From assembly GCA_038251885.1 (NCBI GenBank), contig JBBSAX010000105.1, positions 1-16,620 on the forward strand: 16,620 nucleotides of DNA, in the 5' to 3' direction. Below the pieces are notes generated by a model, which had not been told where the DNA came from, searched no databases, and was given only the letters and a program-made list of their open reading frames with translations. The position numbers and the translations under genes were made by a program. Of this stretch, positions 7,171 through 16,000 are shown one piece after another. Position 1 is the stretch's first letter; every line of letters begins with the position of its first letter. Source of the stretch: JAHCHG01 sp038251885 (lineage in GTDB: Bacteria; Acidobacteriota; Blastocatellia; Pyrinomonadales; Pyrinomonadaceae).

Positions 7171-7200
7171 AAAAAAGAGCGAGAATTCTCGCTCTTTTTT
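7171..7200. terminator. perfect palindromic bidirectional terminator
   Basis: The 30 bases are a perfect palindrome: AAAAAAGAGCGAGAA followed by its exact complement ending CTCTTTTTT. It serves the plus-strand operon and the convergent minus-strand gene. The latter's stop codon (7199-7201) overlaps the palindrome by two bases. Confidence 0.94.
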
Positions 7201-8971
7201 ATTTTTTAACAACTTTCGCGGGAACAACTTTTTCGCAATCTTTAACTGCCGCTAAAATTGCCAGAGTTTGCAGATATTTATCCGTAAAACCCTGTGCTTG
7301 CGAAAGTGCGCCTTGAAAATCCTCTTTGCTGATTTGCTCAAAAGTTTTGTTCAAGTCAAATCCAGGAACTTGGTAAGTTGAGAACACGCCGAAACTTTCG
7401 CCGACAATTTGTTGGGAAATACTGCTCGTAAAAAGATTCGGATTTTCGAGTTTATTTGCCGTAATGATTGCTTTTGAAAGCGCATCAAGCGAATTAAACC
7501 GATCAATTTTTTCAAACATAAAAGCCACGCCGAGCAAAACTTGCGCTTTTTCAATCGTGTCGGGAGCTTTTTCCGCTGTTTTATAAACTTCGGTCAAAAT
7601 TTCGAGCGATTCAAATTTTGTGAGAGGTTCTTTTAATTTTGCGTCAGCCAAATCGAAATATAAAACGGCGCGATGTTCGATTTGCGGAACTTTATCGGCA
7701 AAATTTCGCGCATCAGTCAGGCGTTTTTCTTTGATCGCAATTTTTGCGCTTGTAAAATAAAAGAAATTTACACTTTTTTCGCGCACGGCTTTATCTTTTA
7801 TTTTATCCAGCCAAGGTTCTAAAGCATCCAATTCTTCTCCTTTTTCAACTTCGATTATGAGTTTAACAATTTGAAAATCAGTCAAAGTTCCTTTTTCATC
7901 GGCTTCTTCGAGGGCTTTTATTTTATCTTCAAATGATTTGCTCGATTGTTTTTGAAAATCTTTGCCGAATTCTAGACTTTTTCTCGTATCATCATTTATC
8001 AACGAATTTGCATTGACCGAAGCGCGAGCCAATTCACCGCCGAATTCGGGAAAATTTTGACTTATAATAGGAGAAAATTCAGTCAAAGCGACGGAAGCAT
8101 AACCGGCATCGGAAATTCCCGGATTGTCCGTATTTGGAATATCTTCTGCGGTCAAAGAATTAATTCGACTTAATAAAGCCCGCAAAAATTGTTTTTGAAG
8201 ATTAATATTCGGAGCAAAGCCGGACGGAACATTACTTCCGGTTGAAAAGCTGTTAATTTGAATTGTCTGTGGTCTGCCGAATGGAAATGCGGAAAGATAT
8301 AAAAGTTTTTGAACGGAAGTTTGCGAGTTTTTCAAAAGCAGTTCGGAATAAATTCGTTCGGCAAGTGCGGGGTTTTTGGCGGCAATTTGATAAAGCGCGT
8401 AATGCCAACTTTGAATCAACGGATAATTAGACAAACGCCGAAAAATTGAAGTCGCCGCCGCCGGATTCGAGTCTAAAAGCGTAAGTGCTAAATTCATACT
8501 TTCCGAAATTTCACGTTCTTTGTCGTAAGATTCACGTTTATCTTTTTCTTTGTCTTCATCAAAAGTTTTCAGAACCGCTTCGTTCATCTTTTTTGCTAAT
8601 TCCGCATCGCGTTTGGAAACGGCGCGAATCACACTAAAACGGTAATCGGGTTCATTTTCAATGAGAAACTTCACTGTCGAAGTGTTTTTTATGCCTTTCT
8701 CCTTAAATCTGTCCTGAGCGAGTTTAAACGCTTCGGCAAAGTATTTCCGGGCGGATTCACTGTCTTTTTCCCACAAATAATCGGCAACGCGAATCAAAAT
8801 ATTTATTCGTTTATCGGATTCGGTCGTTGATTTGCTTTCGATTGCCTGTTGCTCGACAAATTGCCTCGCCGTTTGCGCGTCGCATTGTTTGATTTCCTTT
8901 TTTTTATCGGTTTGAGCATATGAATTCTGAGTTGCAAAGATCAAAATAAATAAAAAGCATATTTTTTTCAT
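7199..8971 (-). CDS. exported alpha-helical (TPR-like) protein, uncharacterised
   Basis: 590 residues from an ATG preceded by GGAG at 7 nt. Residues 1-19 are a clear signal peptide (MKKICFLFILIFATQNSYA|Q). The mature protein is almost wholly helical. It has loosely repeated helix pairs with A/L/Y/F spacing of TPR or Sel1-like arrays, such as SDKRINILIRVADYLWEKD near 52-70, and pairs near 375-500 (ALEPWLDKIKDKAVREK, AVLYFDLADAKLKEP, AQVLLGVAFMFEKID). A Ser/Asn/Pro-rich break sits near 235-265. No catalytic motif was found. The mature chain has only two cysteines, C30 and C579, near opposite ends. The likely role is a periplasmic or secreted protein-interaction scaffold. It shares a spacer with the divergent VIT/vWA gene and may be co-regulated with it, but nothing proves this. 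Confidence 0.8.
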   Translation of the reverse strand: MKKICFLFILIFATQNSYAQTDKKKEIKQCDAQTARQFVEQQAIESKSTTESDKRINILIRVADYLWEKDSESARKYFAEAFKLAQDRFKEKGIKNTSTVKFLIENEPDYRFSVIRAVSKRDAELAKKMNEAVLKTFDEDKEKDKRESYDKEREISESMNLALTLLDSNPAAATSIFRRLSNYPLIQSWHYALYQIAAKNPALAERIYSELLLKNSQTSVQKLLYLSAFPFGRPQTIQINSFSTGSNVPSGFAPNINLQKQFLRALLSRINSLTAEDIPNTDNPGISDAGYASVALTEFSPIISQNFPEFGGELARASVNANSLINDDTRKSLEFGKDFQKQSSKSFEDKIKALEEADEKGTLTDFQIVKLIIEVEKGEELDALEPWLDKIKDKAVREKSVNFFYFTSAKIAIKEKRLTDARNFADKVPQIEHRAVLYFDLADAKLKEPLTKFESLEILTEVYKTAEKAPDTIEKAQVLLGVAFMFEKIDRFNSLDALSKAIITANKLENPNLFTSSISQQIVGESFGVFSTYQVPGFDLNKTFEQISKEDFQGALSQAQGFTDKYLQTLAILAAVKDCEKVVPAKVVKK

Positions 8972-9052
8972 AATATATCTCCGATGATTGGGTTCGATTT
9001 CTAATAAAATATCATAATTTAGGTGAAAAAATGGAATAATTTTTATGAGTCA

Positions 9053-9107
9053 ACGGAACGCGAACTTTAGTTCGCCCGTTACTTGCGAACTAAAGTTCGC
9101 GTTCCGT
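9053..9107. repeat. nested inverted repeat (REP/MITE-like palindromic element)
   Basis: A 23-bp perfect inverted repeat, arms 9053-9075 and 9085-9107, with a 9-nt spacer (CCGTTACTT). Each arm contains its own hairpin: GCGAACT-TT-AGTTCGC on the left and GCGAACT-AA-AGTTCGC on the right. No T-tract follows, so it is not a standard terminator. Its GC content and structure differ from the AT-rich flanks, as expected of a dispersed REP or non-autonomous mobile element. No target-site duplication was evident. Confidence 0.75.
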
Positions 9108-9219
9108 CCAAGTAATCACATCTAAAAAAAAATGCAAGTCAATGCAACTACTTTCGTTCCTTGTTACGTCAAAGCGAAAAAAACATTAAAAAATACTCGC
9201 GCTGAAAAACCATTGCAAT

Positions 9220-9223
9220 GGAG
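9220..9223 (+). promoter_or_regulatory. ribosome binding site that decides the VIT/vWA start
   Basis: GGAG at 9220-9223 lies 6 nt before ATG 9230. It overlaps the third base of an earlier in-frame ATG (9218), so that ATG has no ribosome site of its own and 9230 is preferred. Confidence 0.7.
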
Positions 9224-9229
9224 AAAAAT

Positions 9230-11503
9230 ATGAAGTTAATAAAAATACTTAGTTTGTTAAGTCTGGTATATGTCGGGTTGTTTTCGGCAGTTTCGACAAA
9301 TGCTCAAGGCGTAATTATTCCGATAATTTGCGACTTTCGCCCGTGTCAGCCGCGCCCACGTCCAAATCCGCAACCGATTCCGAACGCGCTTCCGGTGAAA
9401 TCTATAAAACTTGATACAAAAATCGAAAATCAAGTAGCGACAACTCACGTCGAACAAATTTTTAGAAATGATACGCCTTACACTTTGGAAGGAACTTATT
9501 TTTTCCCGATTCCCGACGAGGCTTCAATCGTAGATTTTGCGATTTGGGAAAACGGCAAAAAACTTGTTGGCGAAGTTCGTTCGCGTGAAGAAGCGCGGCG
9601 GATTTATGACGAAATCGTGCGTCGCCAAAAAGACCCCGGATTATTGGAATATGCCGGAAAAAATTTATTACAAGTTTCGATTTTTCCGATTCCGCCGAAC
9701 TCGGACAAGAAACTCGAATTAACATATTCGCAGGTTTTGAAAGCCGATTCGAGAACTGTTGCGTATCGTTATCCGCTCGGAACAGGCAGAAATGTTTGGA
9801 GAAATCAAAATCCGCAAATTGAAAATGTTTCGAGAAGAACCGCGCCAAATCAGCAATTCGGCACGATTTCGGGGAAAATTGAAATTATTGGCAAAGAAGC
9901 GTTGCGGAACATTTATTCGCCGAGTCATACGGTTGAAACAAATTACGCGGGCGAAAAGAAAGCGACGATTTCATTTGAAACGACGAGCAATGACAGCGAT
10001 TTTCAACTTTTTTACGGCGTTTCAAACAACGATTTTGGAATGTCGCTCGTAACATACCGCGAACCGGGAAAAGACGGATATTTTCTGCTGATGTTGTCTC
10101 CGCGCGACGAAGTTACGGACAGGGAAATCGTCAACAAAGACATTATTTTTGTTCTCGACACATCGGGTTCGATGGCTGATGAAGGAAAGATGGAAAAAGC
10201 GCGTTCGGCTTTACTTTTCGGCATCAGAGGTTTGAACGAAGGCGACAGATTTAACGTCATAAATTTTGCGGGCGAAGAACACTTGATGGAAAGCGGTTTG
10301 ATTAAAGCCGATAAATCGGGAATTGCCAAAGGAGTTGAATTCGTCAATAAACTAAAACCGAACGGCGGAACGAATATCAATGACGCTTTGAAAGCCGCTT
10401 TGAAACAGTTCGACAATTCGGACAGAGCGAAAATGCTCGTGTTTTTGACAGACGGTTTGCCGACGGTCGGCGAGTCTGATGTTGATAAAATTGTCGAAAA
10501 CGCGAAAGCCGTAAAAGTTGAGAACTTGCGAATGTTTCCGTTCGGTGTCGGCTATGATGTCAACACGAAATTACTTGATAAATTAGCGACGGCAAACGCC
10601 GGTTTAGCTGAATATGTCGAACCGAAAGAGAATCTGGAAATCAAAGTTTCAAACTTTTTCACCCGCGTAAATTCGCCGGTTTTAACCGATTTGAATATTG
10701 ATTTCGGAAGTGTCAAAACCGATCTGATGTATCCGCGCCAATTGACCGATGTGTTCAAAGGAACGCAGGTCGTAATGCTCGGACGTTATACAAACGATAA
10801 TGATTTGAATAATATAACGATCAAACTTTCAGGGAAAACGGGCAAAGAAAATCGCACATTTAATTATTTCAATCTTGATTTTCCAAAACGTGCAACGGAA
10901 AACAATTTTCTGCCAAGACTCTGGGCTTCGCGCCGCGTCGGTTGGCTGGTCGAACAGATTCGCAACAACGGTGAAAACAAAGAATTAAAAGATGAAATCG
11001 TCGAATTAGGCACAAAATACGGCATCGTTACGCCTTATACTTCTTATTTGGCAACAGACGGAAGTATTCAAAATTTGCCGTTAAACGGCAGATCGGTTGA
11101 TGACCCTAGAAATACGACACCTTCAGGTGCGCTTTTCGGTGGATCAATGAGGAAAGAATCCGGTAAAGATGCGGTGAAAATGAGCCGTCAGCAAAATTCT
11201 ATGCAGTCAAATACAACGGCGAATTCCGAAAGCAAAACCGACGATGAAGCAGTTCAAATTTATGTTCAAAATTCGGTCAGCAATCAATTTGTCGGAAATA
11301 AGAATTTTTACAATTCAAACGGAAATTGGATTGATACGGATTACAAAAAAGATGCAAAATTGCCGGAAGTTAAACTTGAATTCGGAAGCAACGAATATTT
11401 CGATTTAATCACTAAAGAAACAGAGTTAGCGCAGTATTTCGCGCTTGGTGAACAGGTCGTCGTTGTTTGGAAAGGAAAAGTTTATCGAATTATTAAATCC
11501 TAA
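9230..11503 (+). CDS. secreted VIT and vWA domain protein
   Basis: 757 residues from ATG 9230. Residues 1-25 are a signal peptide ending TNA|Q. A Cys-Pro linker follows (CDFRPC, then a PRPRPNPQP stretch). A VIT domain (vault/inter-alpha-trypsin type) spans about 55-175, with the TYFFPIPDEA motif. A vWA domain spans about 303-480 with a complete metal-ion-dependent adhesion site: D310-T-S312-G-S314, T381 and D408 (FLTDG). A further conserved segment at about 590-610 (YGIVTPYTSYLATDG) is typical of this architecture. The C-terminal 120 residues are Gln/Asn/Ser-rich, then form a short beta module ending VVVWKGKVYRIIK. The family mediates metal-dependent protein binding or adhesion outside the cell. 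Unlike sortase-target relatives, it has no LPxTG-type signal or C-terminal membrane span, so it is probably periplasmic or released. Confidence 0.92.
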   Translation: MKLIKILSLLSLVYVGLFSAVSTNAQGVIIPIICDFRPCQPRPRPNPQPIPNALPVKSIKLDTKIENQVATTHVEQIFRNDTPYTLEGTYFFPIPDEASIVDFAIWENGKKLVGEVRSREEARRIYDEIVRRQKDPGLLEYAGKNLLQVSIFPIPPNSDKKLELTYSQVLKADSRTVAYRYPLGTGRNVWRNQNPQIENVSRRTAPNQQFGTISGKIEIIGKEALRNIYSPSHTVETNYAGEKKATISFETTSNDSDFQLFYGVSNNDFGMSLVTYREPGKDGYFLLMLSPRDEVTDREIVNKDIIFVLDTSGSMADEGKMEKARSALLFGIRGLNEGDRFNVINFAGEEHLMESGLIKADKSGIAKGVEFVNKLKPNGGTNINDALKAALKQFDNSDRAKMLVFLTDGLPTVGESDVDKIVENAKAVKVENLRMFPFGVGYDVNTKLLDKLATANAGLAEYVEPKENLEIKVSNFFTRVNSPVLTDLNIDFGSVKTDLMYPRQLTDVFKGTQVVMLGRYTNDNDLNNITIKLSGKTGKENRTFNYFNLDFPKRATENNFLPRLWASRRVGWLVEQIRNNGENKELKDEIVELGTKYGIVTPYTSYLATDGSIQNLPLNGRSVDDPRNTTPSGALFGGSMRKESGKDAVKMSRQQNSMQSNTTANSESKTDDEAVQIYVQNSVSNQFVGNKNFYNSNGNWIDTDYKKDAKLPEVKLEFGSNEYFDLITKETELAQYFALGEQVVVVWKGKVYRIIKS

Positions 11504-11546
11504 AATCTTTGCAAACCATTTAATTCTTCCCGTCGTAAGAGGTGAC

Positions 11547-11595
11547 ATTTACCCGAATAAAGTTTATTTTATTCGGGTAAATTCACTTTTTTTTA
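11547..11595 (+). terminator. intrinsic terminator after the VIT/vWA gene
   Basis: A 15-bp perfect stem (11547-11561 with 11568-11582, core ACCCGAATAAA/TTTATTCGGGT) with a 6-nt loop. A long T-run starts at 11587, four bases after the stem. The next gene starts only 35 nt beyond, so read-through with partial attenuation is possible. Confidence 0.75.
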
Positions 11596-11605
11596 TTAAA
11601 ATTTC

Positions 11606-11610
11606 GGAGG
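11606..11610 (+). promoter_or_regulatory. ribosome binding site that supports a GTG start
   Basis: A consensus GGAGG lies 7 nt before GTG at 11618-11620, and the reading from that GTG opens directly with a signal peptide. Confidence 0.85.
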
Positions 11611-11617
11611 TCAATAA

Positions 11618-12589
11618 GTGTTTAATTTCAAAAAATTAGTGTTTTTCTGTTTAATTTCGCTCTTTTCGATTCAAATTTCCTTTGCCCAAGAAGGTTGGTC
11701 GGTAGTAAAAACAGGCGATAAAGATGATTATACCACCGTATTTTTTACCGATTCAAAACGCGGATTTGTTGCCGGCGATAACGGTCATTTTATTTATACG
11801 ATGGACGGCGGCAAAAAATGGCAAAAGCAATTTGTTTATACCGAAGAAAATATCAACGAAATCTATTTTCGCAATGATAATGACGGTTATGTGGTTGCCG
11901 GGAAAAAATTATTTATCACAAAAGACGGCGGAAGAAGTTGGAAGGAAGAAAATATTTATAATACCGCCGATTTTACAAAGGGAACGCCTGTTTTTTTGAG
12001 CGTCAAGTTTGCCGATAAAAATCGCGGAATAATCGTCGGTTCGGTATTGAATAAAAGTGAAAGAGTCGTTGATTCGCTGGTAATGCGAACCGATGACGGC
12101 GGAAAATCCTGGGCGCGGATAATTGTTCCGTTCAAAAATGAACTTTATCATCTGGATTTTGCCAATAGTTCGAGAGGCTGGATTGTCGGCGATTTGGGAA
12201 TGGTAATGATTACAAATGACGGCGGAATGAATTGGCAGGTTCAAAAGTCTGGAACAAACAAAGCCCTTTATAATATTGATTTTCGGGATGTAAATGACGG
12301 TTTTGCAGTTGGCGACGGCGGAACGATTTTGCGAACCGAAAACGGCGGAACTGATTGGGAAGTCGTTAAAACGAGTTTCCTCAACACTTTTTTAAGAGTT
12401 GATTTTGCCAGCGATAAAGAAGGTTGGATAGTCGGGCATAAAGGCTCGGTTCTACGGACTTCTGACAAAGGTAAAACGTGGATTAAACAAGAAAGTAAAA
12501 CGGAAAAATCCCTATACGGGCTTTATATGACCAAAAAATACGGTTGGGCGGTCGGCGCAAACGGAACCATTCTGAAATACGATAAATAA
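11618..12589 (+). CDS. secreted YCF48/BNR-type beta-propeller protein
   Basis: 323 residues from a GTG start with an ideal GGAGG site. Residues 1-23 are a signal peptide (SFA|Q). The rest is seven repeats of about 40-45 residues, each with a G[FYW]xVG-type strand, and six Asp-box-like turns: TMDGGKKW, TKDGGRSW, TDDGGKSW, TNDGGMNW, TENGGTDW and TSDKGKTW. The seventh repeat (GWAVGANGTILK) lacks the Asp box and closes the ring with the N-terminal strand. The third repeat carries an insertion of about 10-15 residues. This is a seven-bladed propeller of the YCF48/Hcf136 type. In cyanobacteria and chloroplasts that family helps assemble photosystem II. In other bacteria such exported propellers are widespread and of unknown role, so no photosynthetic function is inferred here. 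It sits between two terminators, so it is probably monocistronic apart from read-through. Confidence 0.9.
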   Translation: MFNFKKLVFFCLISLFSIQISFAQEGWSVVKTGDKDDYTTVFFTDSKRGFVAGDNGHFIYTMDGGKKWQKQFVYTEENINEIYFRNDNDGYVVAGKKLFITKDGGRSWKEENIYNTADFTKGTPVFLSVKFADKNRGIIVGSVLNKSERVVDSLVMRTDDGGKSWARIIVPFKNELYHLDFANSSRGWIVGDLGMVMITNDGGMNWQVQKSGTNKALYNIDFRDVNDGFAVGDGGTILRTENGGTDWEVVKTSFLNTFLRVDFASDKEGWIVGHKGSVLRTSDKGKTWIKQESKTEKSLYGLYMTKKYGWAVGANGTILKYDK

Positions 12590-12609
12590 TCTTAATACTA
12601 CCTTAAAGC

Positions 12610-12638
12610 AAACACCGTTAGCGAAGCACGGTGTTTTT
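12610..12638 (+). terminator. intrinsic terminator after the propeller gene
   Basis: AAACACCGT (12610-12618) pairs with ACGGTGTTT (12628-12636) across a 9-nt loop (TAGCGAAGC), and the right arm runs into a T5 tract. It lies about 20 nt after the stop. Confidence 0.82.
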
Positions 12639-12706
12639 GCCGTTTTGAGACAGGACTCAGAGCAAAAACAAACATCATAAAACCTTTATTGAACTACTTA
12701 CGAATA

Positions 12707-12749
12707 AAAATCAGTAGCAAAATTGATTGAAGTTTTTGCTGCTGATTTT
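12707..12749 (+). repeat. 16-bp hairpin in the intergenic region
   Basis: AAAATCAGTAGCAAAA (12707-12722) pairs with TTTTGCTGCTGATTTT (12734-12749) with a single T-G pair and an 11-nt loop. The G-U pair forms only in a plus-strand transcript. No T-tract follows. Confidence 0.6.
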
Positions 12750-13050
12750 GCATATATTTGCATAATTAAAGAATTGAAGTAACAATTATATGCATCAGGA
12801 CAACAATTTGAGGTTATGAATTTGCTTTAGAATAACTTTATTGACAACAAGATCAGAAACAATCAAAAGAATAACTTTGAACTATTTGGGAAAAGATATT
12901 TTTGAAAAACAGTGAATAGTTTAAAGTTGATAATTGATAGTTGAAATGCCCCTGAACACAATTTGTTAATACAGATAAAAGTCAGCCGGTTTCATTTATT
13001 TTACAATTGAAAAATATCTCAAGTCATTGAAGTATTATGGGTAACAAAAT

Positions 13051-16000
13051 ATGAAAAAAATTCTAGCCGTAGATAATAATAATAATAATTTATACTTTCT
13101 CAAAACTCTCTTAGAAGCCAACAATTATCAAGTTTTTCTGGCAAACGAAGGAACTCAAGCTCTAGAAATTTTGAGCGCGGAAATCATTGATCTGATTATT
13201 TCAGATATTCTTATGCCGGTAATGGACGGCTTTTTGCTATGCCACGAATGTCAAAGGAACGATGCCTATAAAAATATTCCTTTTGTGTTTTGCACCGCAA
13301 CTTATACAGACAAAATGGATGAGGAACTGGCTCAAAAATTAGGCGCAGCCCGATTTATAAGAAAACCTGTGGAAGCGGACGAATTATTAAAAATAATAGA
13401 TAATATTATTAAAGAAAATAAAACAATCAAATATAGTGACTCTGATTTTAAACTTGATGAAGAAGAAATTCTTAAACTTTACAGTGAAAGTTTGATTAAT
13501 AAGTTAGAAGAAAAAAACATCGCACTTACCAGAGAAATTGCTGAAAGTAAGAAAATCGAAAATGCGTTGAGTTTAAGCGAAAAGAGCTTTAAAGCCATTT
13601 TTGAACAAGCCGCCATCGGTGTTGCTCAGGTTAATTCCAATACTTATGAATTTATTAGAGTTAATCAAAAGTTCTGCGAAATTACCGGCTATACAGCCGA
13701 AGAACTTAGACAACTCACGTTTGAAGAAATTACTCATCCTGATGATCTTGAATCAGACATTCAAAATATGGATCGCCTGAAAATAGGAGAAATTCGTGAA
13801 TTTTCATGCGAAAAAAGGTATTTCCGAAAAAATGATGAAATTGTGTGGGTAAAACTAACAGTTTCACCGATGTGGAATCCCGGAGAAAAACCGACAACTC
13901 ATATTTCAACAATTCATAATATTACATCTCAAAAACTGGCGGAACAAGAATTAAGGGAAAGTGAAAAGCATCTTCGCACGGTGTTGGAAAATGAACCGGA
14001 ATGCGTAAAAATACTCGGATTGTATGGCGAAGTACTGGAAATGAATCCAGCCGGACTCGCTATGATCGAAGCCGATTCTTTCGAACAAATTCGCGGCAAA
14101 CAAGTTTTACAGATCGTTGCTCCCGAATTTCGTGCCGCTTTTGCTAACTTAACAAAAAATGTACTAAACGGCGCAACCGAATCTTTAGAGTTTAGGATTA
14201 TCGGAATAAAAGGCACAGAACGATGGCTTGATACCAAAGCCGCGCCACTTCGAAATGAATCAGGTAAGGTAATTTCACTGTTGGGTGTAACTCGGGACAT
14301 AACGGAACGAAAAATTTCGCAAGAAGAAATCGGGTTTCAAACTCATTTGCTAAATACCGTAAAACAAGCAGTAATTGCCACAGACACGAATGGAAAAATT
14401 GTTTTTTGGAATCGGTTTGCCGAAACGCTCTATGGTTGGTCGGTCGAAGAAGCCGTTGGACAAGAAATCTTTAAGTTAGTCGCCCCGGAATTGTCAGACA
14501 AATTGACAAAAAAAATCGAAGCTAGTTTGAGCCGTGGAATAAGTTGGGAAGGCGAATACTCTGTGCTGAACAAATCGGGTAAAAGATTTCCTGTTCAAGT
14601 ATCAAACTCACCGATCAAAGATAAAAATGGAGATTTGATCGGTTTTGTCGGGATTGCTTTTGACATCACCGAGCGCAAGAATGCGGAAAAGGCTCTGCAA
14701 CAATCGGAAGAAAGACTCAGAATATTGTTCGATCAAATGATTGACGGATATTATTATTCGACAAACGATGGGAAACTGCTGGAAATTAACCCGGCAATGG
14801 TTAAAATGTTCGGTTATTCAAGCAAAGATGAAATGCTCAGAGTGGACATTACAAAAGATCTTTATTTTAAACCCGAAGACAGACAAAGTTATGGTTTGCA
14901 GAAAAGAGTAGAAAGAACTGAAATTTATCCGATGCGTCGTAAGAACGGTTCTATAATGTGGGTTGAAGATAACGGACGTTATATTTATGACGATAAGGGA
15001 ATTCTCCGCTTTCACGAGGGAGTTCTACGTGATGTAACGGAACGCAGACTGGCAGAAGAAAAACTTCAAGAAATCAATGAACGATTAGAGCTTTCTCAAC
15101 AAGTTGCCAAAATAGGAAGTTTTGAATGGGACATTCAAAAAGACCAAGTTTACTGGTCACCGGTGATGGAAAGTTTATATGGATTGGAACGAGGTGAATT
15201 TTCTGGAAATTATCAAGGTTGGAAAGATCGCGTTCATCCTGATGATTTAGCCGAATTAAATGAAAATGAATTAAAATCTTTTGAAACCGGCGAATACTTT
15301 GTCGAATTCCGCATCATTTTGCCGGACGAAAGGTATCTTTGGATTCAGTCAAGGGCAAAGGTATTTTATGATGACGACAAAAATCCAATTCGAATGGTTG
15401 GCGTTAATATGGACGTAACCGAAAGAAAGGAGTCCGAAAAAGCTATTGCCGATGCGAATGTGCGGGCAATCAGGGAATATGAAAATCTGCTTGATATACT
15501 TAGTGAACTTGCAAAAACCGTCGGAGCGGCACGCGAAATAAATTCCATATTTAACGCAGTTCTCAAATTTACTTCCGAATCCGTTCCCTGCGCGTTTTTG
15601 GCTATTTCGATAAATAAAGATCAAGATATTCAAAAACCGATATATTTTTGGTTTGACAACCAAGAAAAGCATTTTTCCGAACTGAATAATTCTCCTGTTT
15701 CGGATGTATTTATTAAGAAAGCTATATTGACGGGTGAGATTGTTGTTTCAAATGATCTGTTACGATTCTACGATTCTTCACAGTTAAATAACTTAGAGGA
15801 TTCTGAAAAAACTCTCCAAACCTTCAAATCCGCACTAATTGTTCCGATGAAAATTAAGGGAGACGTGATCGGAGTAATTGAAGTTAAATGTTATGAAGCG
15901 GACGCTTATTCAAACGAACATTGCACGGCAATGCGAATGGCGGCAAATGTAGTAGCGAATGCGATTGAAAATGTGCGTCTTCTCGAACTTGAACAGAAGC

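Larger units (their letters stand above)
8972..9229. other. divergent intergenic region holding an inverted-repeat element
   Basis: 258 nt between the start codons of the helical protein (-) and the VIT/vWA protein (+). It holds the inverted repeat at 9053-9107 and an AT-rich flank on each side. Promoters for both genes must lie here, but no confident -35/-10 pair was found. No gene was seen. Confidence 0.6.
12590..13050. other. 461-nt gene-free region
   Basis: Apart from the terminator at 12610-12638 and the hairpin at 12707-12749, nothing was recognised here. No open frame longer than about 30 codons with a ribosome site was seen on either strand. Its distal part must hold the promoter of the kinase gene, but no convincing -35/-10 pair was found. 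It is very AT-rich and carries small direct repeats (TTTGCATA twice near 12748-12764; TTGATA twice near 12928-12940). Confidence 0.6.

Noticed and set aside
9108..9217. Promoter TTGTTA ... CATTAA upstream of the VIT/vWA gene
   Set aside because: The spacing is 17 nt but the -10 matches consensus at only three positions; too weak to list.
10012..10416. 134-codon minus-strand open frame inside the VIT/vWA gene
   Set aside because: It is antisense to the well-supported vWA domain, has no ribosome site, and its Ser/Phe/Pro-rich composition is typical of antisense reading.
11618..12589. Photosystem II assembly factor (Hcf136/Ycf48 proper)
   Set aside because: The fold matches, but no photosynthesis gene is present and such propellers are common in non-photosynthetic bacteria.
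15349..15672. Minus-strand open frames inside the kinase gene
   Set aside because: They are antisense to the continuous PAS5-GAF coding frame and show no domain or ribosome site.
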